Source: Acidobacteriota bacterium
GTDB lineage: Bacteria > Acidobacteriota > Vicinamibacteria > Vicinamibacterales > 2-12-FULL-66-21
NCBI GenBank assembly: GCA_013694845.1
Contig: JACDBQ010000559.1
Span: forward strand, 1 to 5,691
Direction: 5' to 3'
Length of the DNA stretch: 5,691 nt
Positions 1 to 5,635 of the stretch are shown here, piece by piece. Under the pieces are notes generated by a model that saw nothing but the letters and a program-made list of their open reading frames with translations, made no database searches and was not told where the DNA came from. The stretch's first letter is position 1, and each line of letters begins with the position of its first letter. The position numbers and the translations under genes are program-made.

Positions 1-573
1 ACCTTCTTTCTCCCGGTGAACGTGCTGCGACAGGTCTTTCGCGGGAAGGTCGTCGCCGGGCTACGCACGGCGTTTCGGGAGCGACGGCTCTCGTTTCCGG
101 GCGCCTTACAGGCGCTGGCGCCAGAGGCCGCCTTTCGCGCGTGGCTCCGCTCGCTCCATCACCAGCCCTGGGTGGTCTACGCCAAGCCGCCGTTTGGCAG
201 TCCCGCCCACGTGCTGCACTATCTCGCGCGGTACACCCACCGCGTGGCCATCTCCAATCACCGACTCGTCGCCGTCACCGACGACACGGTCTCGTTTCGA
301 TGGAAGGATTACCGGCACGGGAGTCAGATGCGCACACTGACGCTGGACGTCGACGAATTCCTCCTGCGCTTCCTGCTGCACGTCCTCCCGAAACGCTTTG
401 TCCGCATCCGCTACTTCGGGCTGCTCGCACCGCGGTGTCGCACCGACGATCTGGCGACGTGTCGCGCGGTCCTCGCGGTCGCGGCGCCGCCGCCGACCCG
501 CCGTCGGTCGACGTCACGCGCTCGTGGCCGTGTCCGCGCTGTGGCGCGCCGATGCGCATCGTCGAACGACTGA
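1..573 (+). CDS. IS91-family (HUH/Y2) transposase, 5'-truncated by window edge and frameshifted near its C-terminus
   Basis: This is the C-terminal part of an IS91/IS801-type rolling-circle transposase, which nicks and rejoins single-stranded DNA with two tyrosines. The frame is open from base 1 and the first codons (TFFLPV) already match the family, so the GTG at 16 is not the true start and the HUH metal-binding region lies upstream of the window. The two catalytic tyrosines are in YLARYTHR (codons at 220-222 and 232-234, the family's YxxxY spacing). Next come the conserved FRWKDYRHG segment (about 295-321) and RFLLHVLPKRFVRIRYFGLL (about 370-426). After about position 480 the frame turns into low-complexity Arg/Ala sequence and ends at 571-573, while the expected zinc-ribbon tail continues in frame 3. 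The gene is therefore probably inactive unless the shift is a sequencing error. Family assignment is very secure; activity is doubtful. Confidence 0.9.
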   Translation, partial: TFFLPVNVLRQVFRGKVVAGLRTAFRERRLSFPGALQALAPEAAFRAWLRSLHHQPWVVYAKPPFGSPAHVLHYLARYTHRVAISNHRLVAVTDDTVSFRWKDYRHGSQMRTLTLDVDEFLLRFLLHVLPKRFVRIRYFGLLAPRCRTDDLATCRAVLAVAAPPPTRRRSTSRARGRVRAVARRCASSND

Positions 574-632
574 CCGCGCGTCAGCTCTTTCTTTCGGCGC
601 TCCTGGCCGATCTCGTCTATGACAGCTCGTAG
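495..632 (+). pseudogene. Out-of-frame C-terminal tail of the IS91-family transposase
   Basis: Frame 3 carries the piece missing from the transposase above: a zinc-ribbon half CPRCG (cysteines at 531-533 and 540-542), then APMRIVERLTARQL, then an ending in YDSS at a TAG (630-632). IS91-family proteins characteristically end this way. Joining frame 1 to frame 3 needs a loss of one base (or a -1 step) close to the CCG-CCG-CCG-AC run at 487-497, giving a natural reading of APPPDPPSVDVTRSWPCPRC. The short triplet repeat there is a plausible place for a one-base deletion. There is no A/T-rich slippery heptamer, so decay or a sequence error is more likely than programmed frameshifting. Confidence 0.75.
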
Positions 633-1155
633 GCGCCGACCGCCTGTCGCCCTCCGCCTTCAGCCGCGCTCGCACGCGCAATCGCCGGAGATCTGTCCGC
701 GCGGCGATCACCGTGTCGCTGCACGTCCCGACACCACGCGCCGGCGGCGGCCTGACCGCCTCGATCGGGCTTCCATCACGACGAGGCGCACCCGAACGCC
801 TCGGGCTCGTACGATTCCACGCCCATAGCCGTCCCCCGCGTCCGCCGCAAACGCCAGCGGCTTGGTCCAAACGACTCTATCGAAAGTGACCCGGCGGTCC
901 TCATCCGGGCTCGAGGCGTGCGTCGGCGCGCCGGGTCACTCCCGATAGAGTCCTACCGTCACTCGCGAGTTAGCGTCAGGCGTGTGACGTAGTGCCGAGG
1001 CAGATGCACGCCGAGGTGTGCACGCAGGCGAGATGCCACCCCACTGTCGGTCGATGCGAACCGTTATCATGGCGAGTCGGTAATCACGAAGCACCTTCAC
1101 CAACGCTGGCGAGGGTGTCGCGGGCCTCGGAGGTTGGATCGATCGTTGGGTCTCG
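633..1155. other. Stretch without a convincing gene between the IS91 transposase and the padR operon
   Basis: Short open frames occur on both strands, but their translations are Arg/Ala/Pro-rich, resemble no family I know and overlap each other, as expected of GC-rich non-coding DNA. The segment holds the probable IS91 tail (633-872), the 24-bp inverted repeat (873-952) and about 200 bases downstream of the minus-strand operon (953-1155). That last part shows no clear terminator; GATCGATC at 1137-1144 is a simple short palindrome. The transposase and the minus-strand operon converge on this stretch. Confidence 0.6.
873..952. repeat. 24-bp imperfect inverted repeat with 32-bp spacer
   Basis: The left arm at 873-896 (GACTCTATCG-AA-AGTGACCCGGCG) and the right arm at 929-952 (CGCCGGGTCACT-CC-CGATAGAGTC) are reverse complements at 22 of 24 positions. 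The two mismatches are adjacent, at the AA/CC pair. The 32-base spacer is GC-rich. No T-run follows on either strand, so this is not a typical intrinsic terminator. It may be a terminal hairpin of the IS91-family element, a small non-autonomous element (MITE) with 24-bp ends, or the two ends of another insertion sequence left after internal loss. No direct repeat flanks it clearly: the bases outside are CCAAAC on the left and CTACCG on the right. Confidence 0.85.
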
Positions 1156-1647
1156 TCAGTCGGCCTCGCCATCATCATCCGACACCCGCAGGAGGGTCCG
1201 ATTTCCGTTAGCAGGTCCAGAAAGGACAGCCCGTCGCCGCACAAAGGCCATCGTCAGCCCGAGTGCCGCCCCTCCGATCACCGCAGGCACGAACATCCAC
1301 CATGCCTGGGGACGCACCAGCGTTACCATGCCCCCGAGTGCGACAAGGCTCAACCCGCCAACGCCTGGAAGCGGACTGGCTGTTAGATTGACTTGTCGCG
1401 GCTGCTCTACGAGCCGCGCTCGCTCGTGGGGAATGAAGTCTGCGTGTTCCCCAACGCCGAGAGGATGGTCCCGATCCGGTCGTTGCAACGCTCGGATCAC
1501 GATGGCCGTGAGCACTTCCCTCCAGAACCACAGTCGCGATTGCCTGACGGTAAACCTCTCGAGCAGATCACCGGCAAGCGGCTCGTTATCGTCGAGGAAA
1601 CGACGAAGGAGTGCGGTCGCCACTCGCGGCGGCTCGGAGCTACTCAT
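1156..1647 (-). CDS. Small membrane protein resembling a stand-alone permease-prefix domain, coupled to padR
   Basis: The 163-residue protein starts with SSSEPPRVATALLRRFLDD, then PLAGDLLERF (about 23-32) and SRLWFWREVLTAI (about 37-49). This PPR...LL.RFL...LAGDLLEEF...S..WFWRQVL pattern is known to me from proteins encoded beside ADOP permeases and from the prefix region at the start of some of them. Two hydrophobic segments follow, about 96-113 and 115-135, then a polar acidic tail ending in DDDGEAD. I infer an inner-membrane protein with a cytoplasmic N-terminus; the function is unknown. The ATG overlaps the padR stop in an ATGA (1644-1647), and GAGAGG sits 5 nt upstream (1653-1658), so it is second in a translationally coupled operon. 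It probably modulates or partners the divergent permease. Confidence 0.75.
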   Translation of the reverse strand: MSSSEPPRVATALLRRFLDDNEPLAGDLLERFTVRQSRLWFWREVLTAIVIRALQRPDRDHPLGVGEHADFIPHERARLVEQPRQVNLTASPLPGVGGLSLVALGGMVTLVRPQAWWMFVPAVIGGAALGLTMAFVRRRAVLSGPANGNRTLLRVSDDDGEAD

Positions 1648-1973
1648 GTGCGCCTCTCTTTCAGCTGGGGCAAATCAGTCCAGAGCGCAACCAGGGCATC
1701 CTGAGTCTGTTTGACCGCGCGAACCCCCCGTGGCGTGACCCGAAAGAACCGCTTGGCTCGACCACCGCGCTCCGGCGTTGGATCCCGGACGGACGAAGAC
1801 GCGAGCCCGTTTCGCTCCAGACGTCCGAGCGCGGCGTACACGGCGCCCATCAGTACTCTGCGTCGGCCGGTTCGTTCGATCTCTTCGGCAATGCGGACGC
1901 CGTAAGCCTCTTCATCTACGCGCAGGACAGCCAAGAGGATCATCAGCTCGAAACCCGTGAGGAGCCGTTGCAT
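1644..1973 (-). CDS. PadR-family transcriptional regulator
   Basis: The 109-residue protein has the typical short PadR layout. An N-terminal helix (QRLLTGFELMILLAVL, 2-17) is followed by AYGVRIAEEIE (23-33), the recognition-helix region GAVYAALGRLERNGL (43-57), a wing at about 58-80 with basic residues and FFRVTPRGV (76-84), and a C-terminal dimerisation helix at about 83-105. PadR proteins are dimeric winged-helix repressors that often control transport or stress genes beside them. This one is divergent from the permease gene, the usual arrangement in ADOP loci. The start at 1973 matches the family N-terminus. It has no Shine-Dalgarno sequence within the preceding 15 bases, but a strong promoter ends just upstream, so the message is probably leaderless. 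The effector cannot be told from the sequence. Confidence 0.93.
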   Translation of the reverse strand: MQRLLTGFELMILLAVLRVDEEAYGVRIAEEIERTGRRRVLMGAVYAALGRLERNGLASSSVRDPTPERGGRAKRFFRVTPRGVRAVKQTQDALVALWTDLPQLKERRT

Positions 1974-1989
1974 ATATTCACAAAATATG
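1971..1989. promoter_or_regulatory. AT-rich palindrome, candidate PadR operator
   Basis: CATATATT (1971-1978) and AAATATG (1983-1989) form an imperfect inverted repeat around CACA. It covers the padR start codon and the -10 element of the padR promoter and lies in the 71-base divergent region before the permease. PadR regulators commonly bind AT-rich palindromes in their own promoter, so negative autoregulation is likely. Control of the permease from the same site is possible. Confidence 0.45.
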
Positions 1990-2010
1990 ACAACCTCGCG
2001 CCGCTGTCAA
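1974..2010 (-). promoter_or_regulatory. Sigma70-type promoter of the padR operon, probably leaderless
   Basis: On the minus strand a perfect -35 hexamer TTGACA (2010-2005) is followed by a spacer of exactly 17 bases and a -10-like TATTTT (1987-1982, four of six consensus bases). The padR ATG begins 8 bases after the -10, about where transcription should start. The hexamers and spacing are read directly; use as a promoter and leaderless initiation are inferred. The site stands out because the surrounding DNA is GC-rich. Confidence 0.6.
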
Positions 2011-2034
2011 GAGTCGCAGCACCGCTGGTGCAAT

Positions 2035-2040
2035 GGGAGG
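2035..2040 (+). promoter_or_regulatory. Shine-Dalgarno site deciding the permease start
   Basis: GGGAGG lies 4 bases before the ATG at 2045. The in-frame ATG at 2033 directly precedes and overlaps this motif and has no comparable site upstream, so 2045 is the better start. No clear -35/-10 pair for this direction was found in 1974-2034; TATATT at 1973-1978 is the only -10-like match. Confidence 0.6.
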
Positions 2041-2044
2041 CGAG

Positions 2045-4519
2045 ATGGTCGGTGGAATCGTCGACGATGTGCGGCATGCGGTTCGGTCGCTTCGAGCCGC
2101 TCCAGCGGTGACGATCGCCGTGGTCCTGACGCTCACTCTTGGGATCGGCGCGACCACCGCGATCGTGTCGATCGGCAATGGGCTGGCGTTGCGGCCGTTG
2201 CCCGTGAAGAACCCGCAGGACCTTGTCGTCATCACGTCGGACACGGCACTTCGTTACGGTTTCCAGGCTGGCGCCGGATGGAGTTACGTCATGTGGGACG
2301 AGCTCAGCCAACGTGCCGGTGTGTTCGATGGCGCGTTCGCCTGGACACTTCAGCGTCTGGATCTCTCGGAAGGCGGCGAGATGCAGCCAGTCAACGGGCT
2401 GGTGGCAAGTGGTGACTTCTTCAGGAGCCTGGCCGTGCAAGCCGCCACCGGCAGAATGTTCACGCCGGCCGACGACGTGCAGGGGGGCGGACCTGAGGGT
2501 GCAGTCGCAGTGATCAGTCACAGTCTCTGGCGGCGTCGCTTCGGTGGCCGAGACGTTCTTGGTTCGCGTCTGCTGATCGAACACGTGCCTGTGACGATAG
2601 TGGGCGTTGCTCCAGAGTGGTTCAGGGGCGTCGACGTCGGGCAGCCATTCGAGATCGCGATCCCGTTCGGCACTGAGGCACTCGTGCGCGGCCCGCGTTC
2701 GCTCACGAGTAGCGAGCGCTCCCTGACATTGACCGTGATGCTGCGGCTGAAGCCTGGGCAGAGCAGTGCACAGGCGACTGCTGCGCTACGAGCGATGCAA
2801 TCGCACATCGTCGGTCCGCTGGCGCCAGCGTTCCTGAAAGAGCCCTTTATCGTCGTTGACGCATCGAGGGGGATTTCGGACCGGTCGCGACTTCGCCAGC
2901 AGTATCTGTACCCGATCCTAATTCTGTCGATCGTCTCCGGGATCGTCCTCCTGATCGTATGCCTCAACATCGCCACCCTGCTGCTGTCGCGAGCGTCCGC
3001 CCGGAGACCGGACCTGAGCGTACGCCTGACGCTCGGTGCGCCTCGGTGGCGTCTGGTCCGACAGCATCTGGTCGAGGCCCTGACCCTGGGCAGCCTGGGT
3101 ACTACCGGGGGAGTGCTGTTTGCCGCCTGGGCCAGCCGCGCGCTCGTGACGCAGCTTCCGTTCCCGGATGGTGGGGTCGAGATCGATCTGTCGATCGATT
3201 GGCGGTTATTCGCATTCATCGTCGGACTGGCCATGCTCGCGGTCACGCTGTTCTGGGCCGCGCCGGCTTTGTATGCAACGCGCGTGGCTCCGATAGAAGC
3301 GCTTCGAGACCAGGGTCGGAGAACCGGTGGACGCCGGACGGGTCTCCTTTCCCGCGGACTCGTCGCCGCCCAGGTCGCGCTGTCGATTGTGCTGCTGGCG
3401 GCCGCTGGCTTGTTCGTGAAGACGATGAATCGGCTCGTGAACGTACCCCTCGGATTCGAGCCGAAAGGCATGCTCGTTGTGACGGTGAACGCGGATCGGT
3501 CGATCGTCCAACCCGTAGACCAGACGCAGTTGCACCAGCGGTTGCTTGAAGCCGTGATGGCGGTCCCTGGCGTCTTGCAAGCGGCGGGGTCTGTCTGGAC
3601 CCCCGTCGGCACCGGTGGAGGGGGATTGCTCACGGACGCACGGGGAAGGCGTTCCGACATTGCCCAACAGGTCGCATACAACTTCGTGACGCCGGGCTGG
3701 TTCCAGACCTACGGCACGCCGGCCACAATGGGCAGAGACTTTGACGCTCGCGATGTCCCCGGCGCGCCACGGGTCGCTCTGGTGAACGTGGCACTGCGCC
3801 GCAGCGTGCTGCCTGAGAATCAACCGCTGGGCGCGACGATCCACGCTGGTCCATGTGGACGGGCCGAGTGCACCGTGGTCGGCGTTGTTGGCGATGCCAC
3901 CTACGGTCAATCGCTGCGTGATCCGGCACCGCCGACTGTCTATCTGCCACTCGCGCAGTCGGCTGACCTTGCGCCGCCGGACGCGCCGTTTCGTATCAGC
4001 GTCCGCGCGGCGGGTAGTGCCGCCAACGTCATGACCGACCTTGCGGCTCGCCTCCATGGCGTAGACAGCGGTGTCACGTTCACCTTCAGACGTCTCGAGC
4101 AGGACCTCAATACGTCTGTCGCGCGGGAGCGCCTGCTCGCGACGCTGGCGGGATTCTTTGGCGCGATTGCGCTCTTGCTGTGCGGGGTTGGGTTGTACGG
4201 AGTGAGCTCGTATTCGGCGACCCGTCGGCGCGCAGAGATCGGCATCCGTCTCGCCCTGGGCGGACAGCCGCATGCAGTCGTGCGGGCGATGCTGCGGCGA
4301 ATCGGGCTGTCGGTATTGACTGGCGTCGCTGTGGGTGTGGTAGCTGCTGTTTGGCTCGCGCACTTCATCGCGCCATTGCTGTACGGGCTCGAACCGCATG
4401 ACCCGGTCACGCTCGTGGCATCGACGTCCAGTCTCGCATTCGTGGCGGCCGTCGCAGCATGGATTCCTGCCTGGCGCGCCACGAGGATTGATCCGGTGCA
4501 GGTGCTCCGGGAGGTGTGA
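2045..4519 (+). CDS. ADOP-type ABC transporter permease (duplicated MacB/FtsX domains)
   Basis: This 824-residue membrane protein (828 from the ATG at 2033) is a fused double MacB-like permease. The first half starts DDVRHAVRSLRAAP, with a membrane helix at about 21-49 (TLTLGIGATTAI), a MacB-type periplasmic core to about 280, and a first FtsX domain with helices near 289-312, 343-365 and 388-410, including RLTLGAPRWRLVRQ. The second half repeats this: a helix near 440-458, a second periplasmic core to about 690, then FtsX helices near 697-722, 757-782 and 787-810, with RRRAEIGIRLALGG and a C-terminal WRATRIDPVQVLREV. Such proteins are inner-membrane parts of type VII ABC systems, which use a separate ATPase for mechanotransmission or efflux; no ATPase is in the window, hence 'orphan'. 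Both halves look intact. It lacks the extra N-terminal prefix region of many ADOPs. The substrate is unknown. Confidence 0.93.
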   Translation: MVGGIVDDVRHAVRSLRAAPAVTIAVVLTLTLGIGATTAIVSIGNGLALRPLPVKNPQDLVVITSDTALRYGFQAGAGWSYVMWDELSQRAGVFDGAFAWTLQRLDLSEGGEMQPVNGLVASGDFFRSLAVQAATGRMFTPADDVQGGGPEGAVAVISHSLWRRRFGGRDVLGSRLLIEHVPVTIVGVAPEWFRGVDVGQPFEIAIPFGTEALVRGPRSLTSSERSLTLTVMLRLKPGQSSAQATAALRAMQSHIVGPLAPAFLKEPFIVVDASRGISDRSRLRQQYLYPILILSIVSGIVLLIVCLNIATLLLSRASARRPDLSVRLTLGAPRWRLVRQHLVEALTLGSLGTTGGVLFAAWASRALVTQLPFPDGGVEIDLSIDWRLFAFIVGLAMLAVTLFWAAPALYATRVAPIEALRDQGRRTGGRRTGLLSRGLVAAQVALSIVLLAAAGLFVKTMNRLVNVPLGFEPKGMLVVTVNADRSIVQPVDQTQLHQRLLEAVMAVPGVLQAAGSVWTPVGTGGGGLLTDARGRRSDIAQQVAYNFVTPGWFQTYGTPATMGRDFDARDVPGAPRVALVNVALRRSVLPENQPLGATIHAGPCGRAECTVVGVVGDATYGQSLRDPAPPTVYLPLAQSADLAPPDAPFRISVRAAGSAANVMTDLAARLHGVDSGVTFTFRRLEQDLNTSVARERLLATLAGFFGAIALLLCGVGLYGVSSYSATRRRAEIGIRLALGGQPHAVVRAMLRRIGLSVLTGVAVGVVAAVWLAHFIAPLLYGLEPHDPVTLVASTSSLAFVAAVAAWIPAWRATRIDPVQVLREV

Positions 4520-4571
4520 CGTCGCACCCTTAACAGTTCTCTTGAGGTGCCCGAAGGGGACACTTCGTCAC
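4516..4571 (+). terminator. Weak structured region after the permease stop
   Basis: GTGACG (4516-4521) pairs with CGTCAC (4566-4571), and inside it GCACC (4524-4528) pairs with GGTGC (4546-4550). A further small hairpin GTGcCC/GGaCAC lies at 4547-4563. Only a weak T-containing stretch (GTTTCCTGTCCT) follows. It could end permease transcription, but it could equally be the end of the transposon relic to its right, because the structure begins at the stop codon itself. Confidence 0.25.
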
Positions 4572-5169
4572 GTTTCCTGTCCTGAGCGTGAGCGCAACGG
4601 TGCGGAGTGAACGCAGCCATGATGGCGCAGCTCGGCGCCATAGAGCGCGTCGGCGACCGCCTCGCTGCGATGTCCTACGTCAACTGATCGCGATCCCCCA
4701 TGACGTCGAGGTGTCTTGCGCAGTTTCGCAGGGAGGGCCGGCGTCGACGCGTCGGGTACCGGACGCTCATCAACGAGGTCGCAGGGCGTATCCCCCGAGG
4801 ACGCTCGATACGCGGCGCGTCGGGCGAATCGTAGCGGTCGTAGCCCACCAGCTTGCGCACGTGCATCCAATTCTTCTGCTCGATGTGCGCAACGCTCTCG
4901 GAGGTCAGGAGCGGGTGCGCCAAGCGCTCGAGACGATGAACCGGATTCGGGTTTACGACGGCCCGAGCTGCAGCAACCGCTAACGTTGTCCGAGTCGATA
5001 CCTCCTAACTAAGGGGAACGGCAGCGCTTCGGCGAACTAGGCCGGTCGGAAGAAGGCCGACGAAGTCTACCGCCACCGTCTGGCGCGTCCGCCGTGATCA
5101 CCCTCAGTAGTCGGGTTGCGGCGACGTAATCCGCGCCCGCACTTGGCCCGTCACTGCGGCGTTGATCGG
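4520..5169. other. Transposon debris and non-coding DNA between permease and cassette
   Basis: Apart from the transposase relic at 4816-4923 I see no gene here. Frames on both strands give Arg-rich translations without family resemblance and without good ribosome binding sites. The CTTAACAGTTCTCTTGAGG stretch at 4529-4547 may be the end of the same decayed insertion sequence, but I found no matching inverted copy to the right. 4990-5169 shows nothing recognisable. Confidence 0.5.
4816..4923 (-). pseudogene. Relic of an integrase-core (rve, DDE) transposase around its catalytic glutamate
   Basis: The minus-strand frame reads SVAHIEQKNWMHVRKLVGYDRYDSPDA. This matches the well-conserved (A)H-V/I-E-Q-K-N-W/Y-T-H-V-R-K-L-x-G-Y-x-R-Y-D block of a family of integrase-catalytic-region transposases. 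The glutamate in IEQKN (codon 4881-4879) would be the third acidic residue of the DDE triad. Nothing recognisable of the two catalytic aspartates is found upstream (above about 4960), and after YDSPDA the frame loses similarity and stops at 4675-4677. An adjacent frame near 4715-4750 (AKLRKTPRRHG) faintly recalls the basic K-L-x-x-K-x-R-x-G motif that normally follows, which would fit frameshift decay, but that is weak. Only a fragment of about 35 codons can be supported. Confidence 0.65.
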
Positions 5170-5232
5170 GGGGAACGCCTCGGCGTTGAGCCGCGCTCAC
5201 CACCACGCCGTCGCCTCCAACGCCTGTTAGAC
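5170..5232 (-). other. attC-like integron recombination site, partly degenerate
   Basis: On the minus strand the site begins with GTCTAAC (5232-5226), a perfect match to the R'' consensus RYYYAAC. It then has AGGCGTTGGAGGCGAC, a spacer, and GCGGCTCAACGCC, and ends in GTTCCCC (5176-5170). GGCGTTG pairs with CAACGCC (5182-5188 with 5218-5224). AG/CT pairs follow across one unpaired base (C5217 on the plus strand), as in the L''/L' boxes of attC, where the left box carries one extra base. AAC/GTT pair in the R boxes, and unpaired bases separate R from L. The right box should be GTTRRRY, so GTTCCCC is damaged after GTT. The 63-bp length is in the attC range, and the orientation agrees with the gene that ends 13 nt upstream. 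Recombination activity is doubtful. Confidence 0.62.
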
Positions 5233-5245
5233 GGCGGCCTGGGTT

Positions 5246-5635
5246 TCATCTTGTCGGCGGGCGATTCTTTCTGAACGAGTTCTTCACCGCGATCTTGCCA
5301 CTTCGAAACGTGAACAAGTCACAGCCAGTGACCTCGACCCGCTAGCCATCCTTCAGTGTACCGGTGAATGTCCACTCTGACACTCCCCGGTCTCCCTGTA
5401 CAAAGTGCCGGGCATTGCCCCAGTGGGCATCGGGATATTGGGCGAAGACCGCAGCGTATGCAGCACGCACGGCCTGCTGTCCCTCGTGCCGCTCCCCGTT
5501 TACGTGGTTGCCACCTGAGGCCTCGAAGACTCCATCGTCCGTCATCATCGACATCAATACGTCCACATCATGACGATTCCAAGCCTCGCCGAAAGCCGCC
5601 AGCAATTTCTCAAGCTCGCGATTCATAGACTGCAT
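5246..5635 (-). pseudogene. SnoaL/NTF2-like small protein with an in-frame amber codon, probable integron cassette gene
   Basis: The frame opens with MNRELEKLLAAFGEAWNRHD, typical of SnoaL-like/NTF2-superfamily proteins (cone-shaped alpha+beta barrels, often of unknown substrate). It goes on through DDGVFEA (about 34-40), a GxxAVRAAY helix (about 53-60) and SEWTFTGTLKDG (86-97). A TAG at 5342-5344 interrupts it at codon 98, but the same frame continues as RVEVTGCDLFTFRNGKIAVK and on to a TGA at 5246-5248. The total of 129 codons is the usual family length. Homologous ends read KDG-x-RVEV-x-GCDLFTF, so a single base change (for example AAG to TAG) explains the break. Without readthrough the product lacks the final strands of the barrel. 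The start could be the ATG at 5635 or 5626; neither has a good ribosome site. An attC-like site follows at once, suggesting a gene cassette. Confidence 0.8.

Larger units (their letters stand above)
1..872 (+). mobile_element. 3' part of an IS91-family insertion sequence (left end outside window)
   Basis: The element is defined by the transposase remnant at 1-632. IS91-family elements have no long terminal inverted repeats and end in an origin-type terminus downstream of the transposase, usually after a non-coding tail. The 633-872 stretch is GC-rich, has no credible gene and fits such a tail. The right boundary is not defined by the sequence: I place it before the 24-bp inverted repeat at 873-952, but that repeat could itself be the terminal hairpin of the element, which would move the end to about 952. 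Confidence 0.5.

Noticed and set aside
487..497. Programmed frameshift signal in the IS91 transposase
   Set aside because: There is no slippery heptamer, and IS91-family elements are not known for programmed frameshifting; a deletion in the CCG run is simpler.
1133..1150. GGTTGGATCGATCGTTGG palindrome-like sequence after the minus-strand operon
   Set aside because: Only the central GATCGATC is truly palindromic; it is too short for a terminator and unremarkable in GC-rich DNA.
992..1714. 240-codon plus-strand open frame opposite the small membrane protein
   Set aside because: It is antisense to the coupled minus-strand operon, has low-complexity Ser/Arg/Pro content and no ribosome site or family resemblance.
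2518..4399. Two long minus-strand open frames (387 and 397 codons) inside the permease gene
   Set aside because: They lie antisense to a clearly conserved gene, their translations are Arg/Ser/Thr-rich and match no family, and GC-rich DNA commonly yields such frames.
4588..4983. 131-codon plus-strand open frame downstream of the permease
   Set aside because: It is antisense to the transposase relic and Arg-rich, with no recognisable domain.
4977..5010. Possible second attC-like box pair (CGCTAAC and TCCTAAC on the plus strand)
   Set aside because: Both miss the required purine at the first position and have no partner GTTRRRY box or paired L boxes at a suitable distance.
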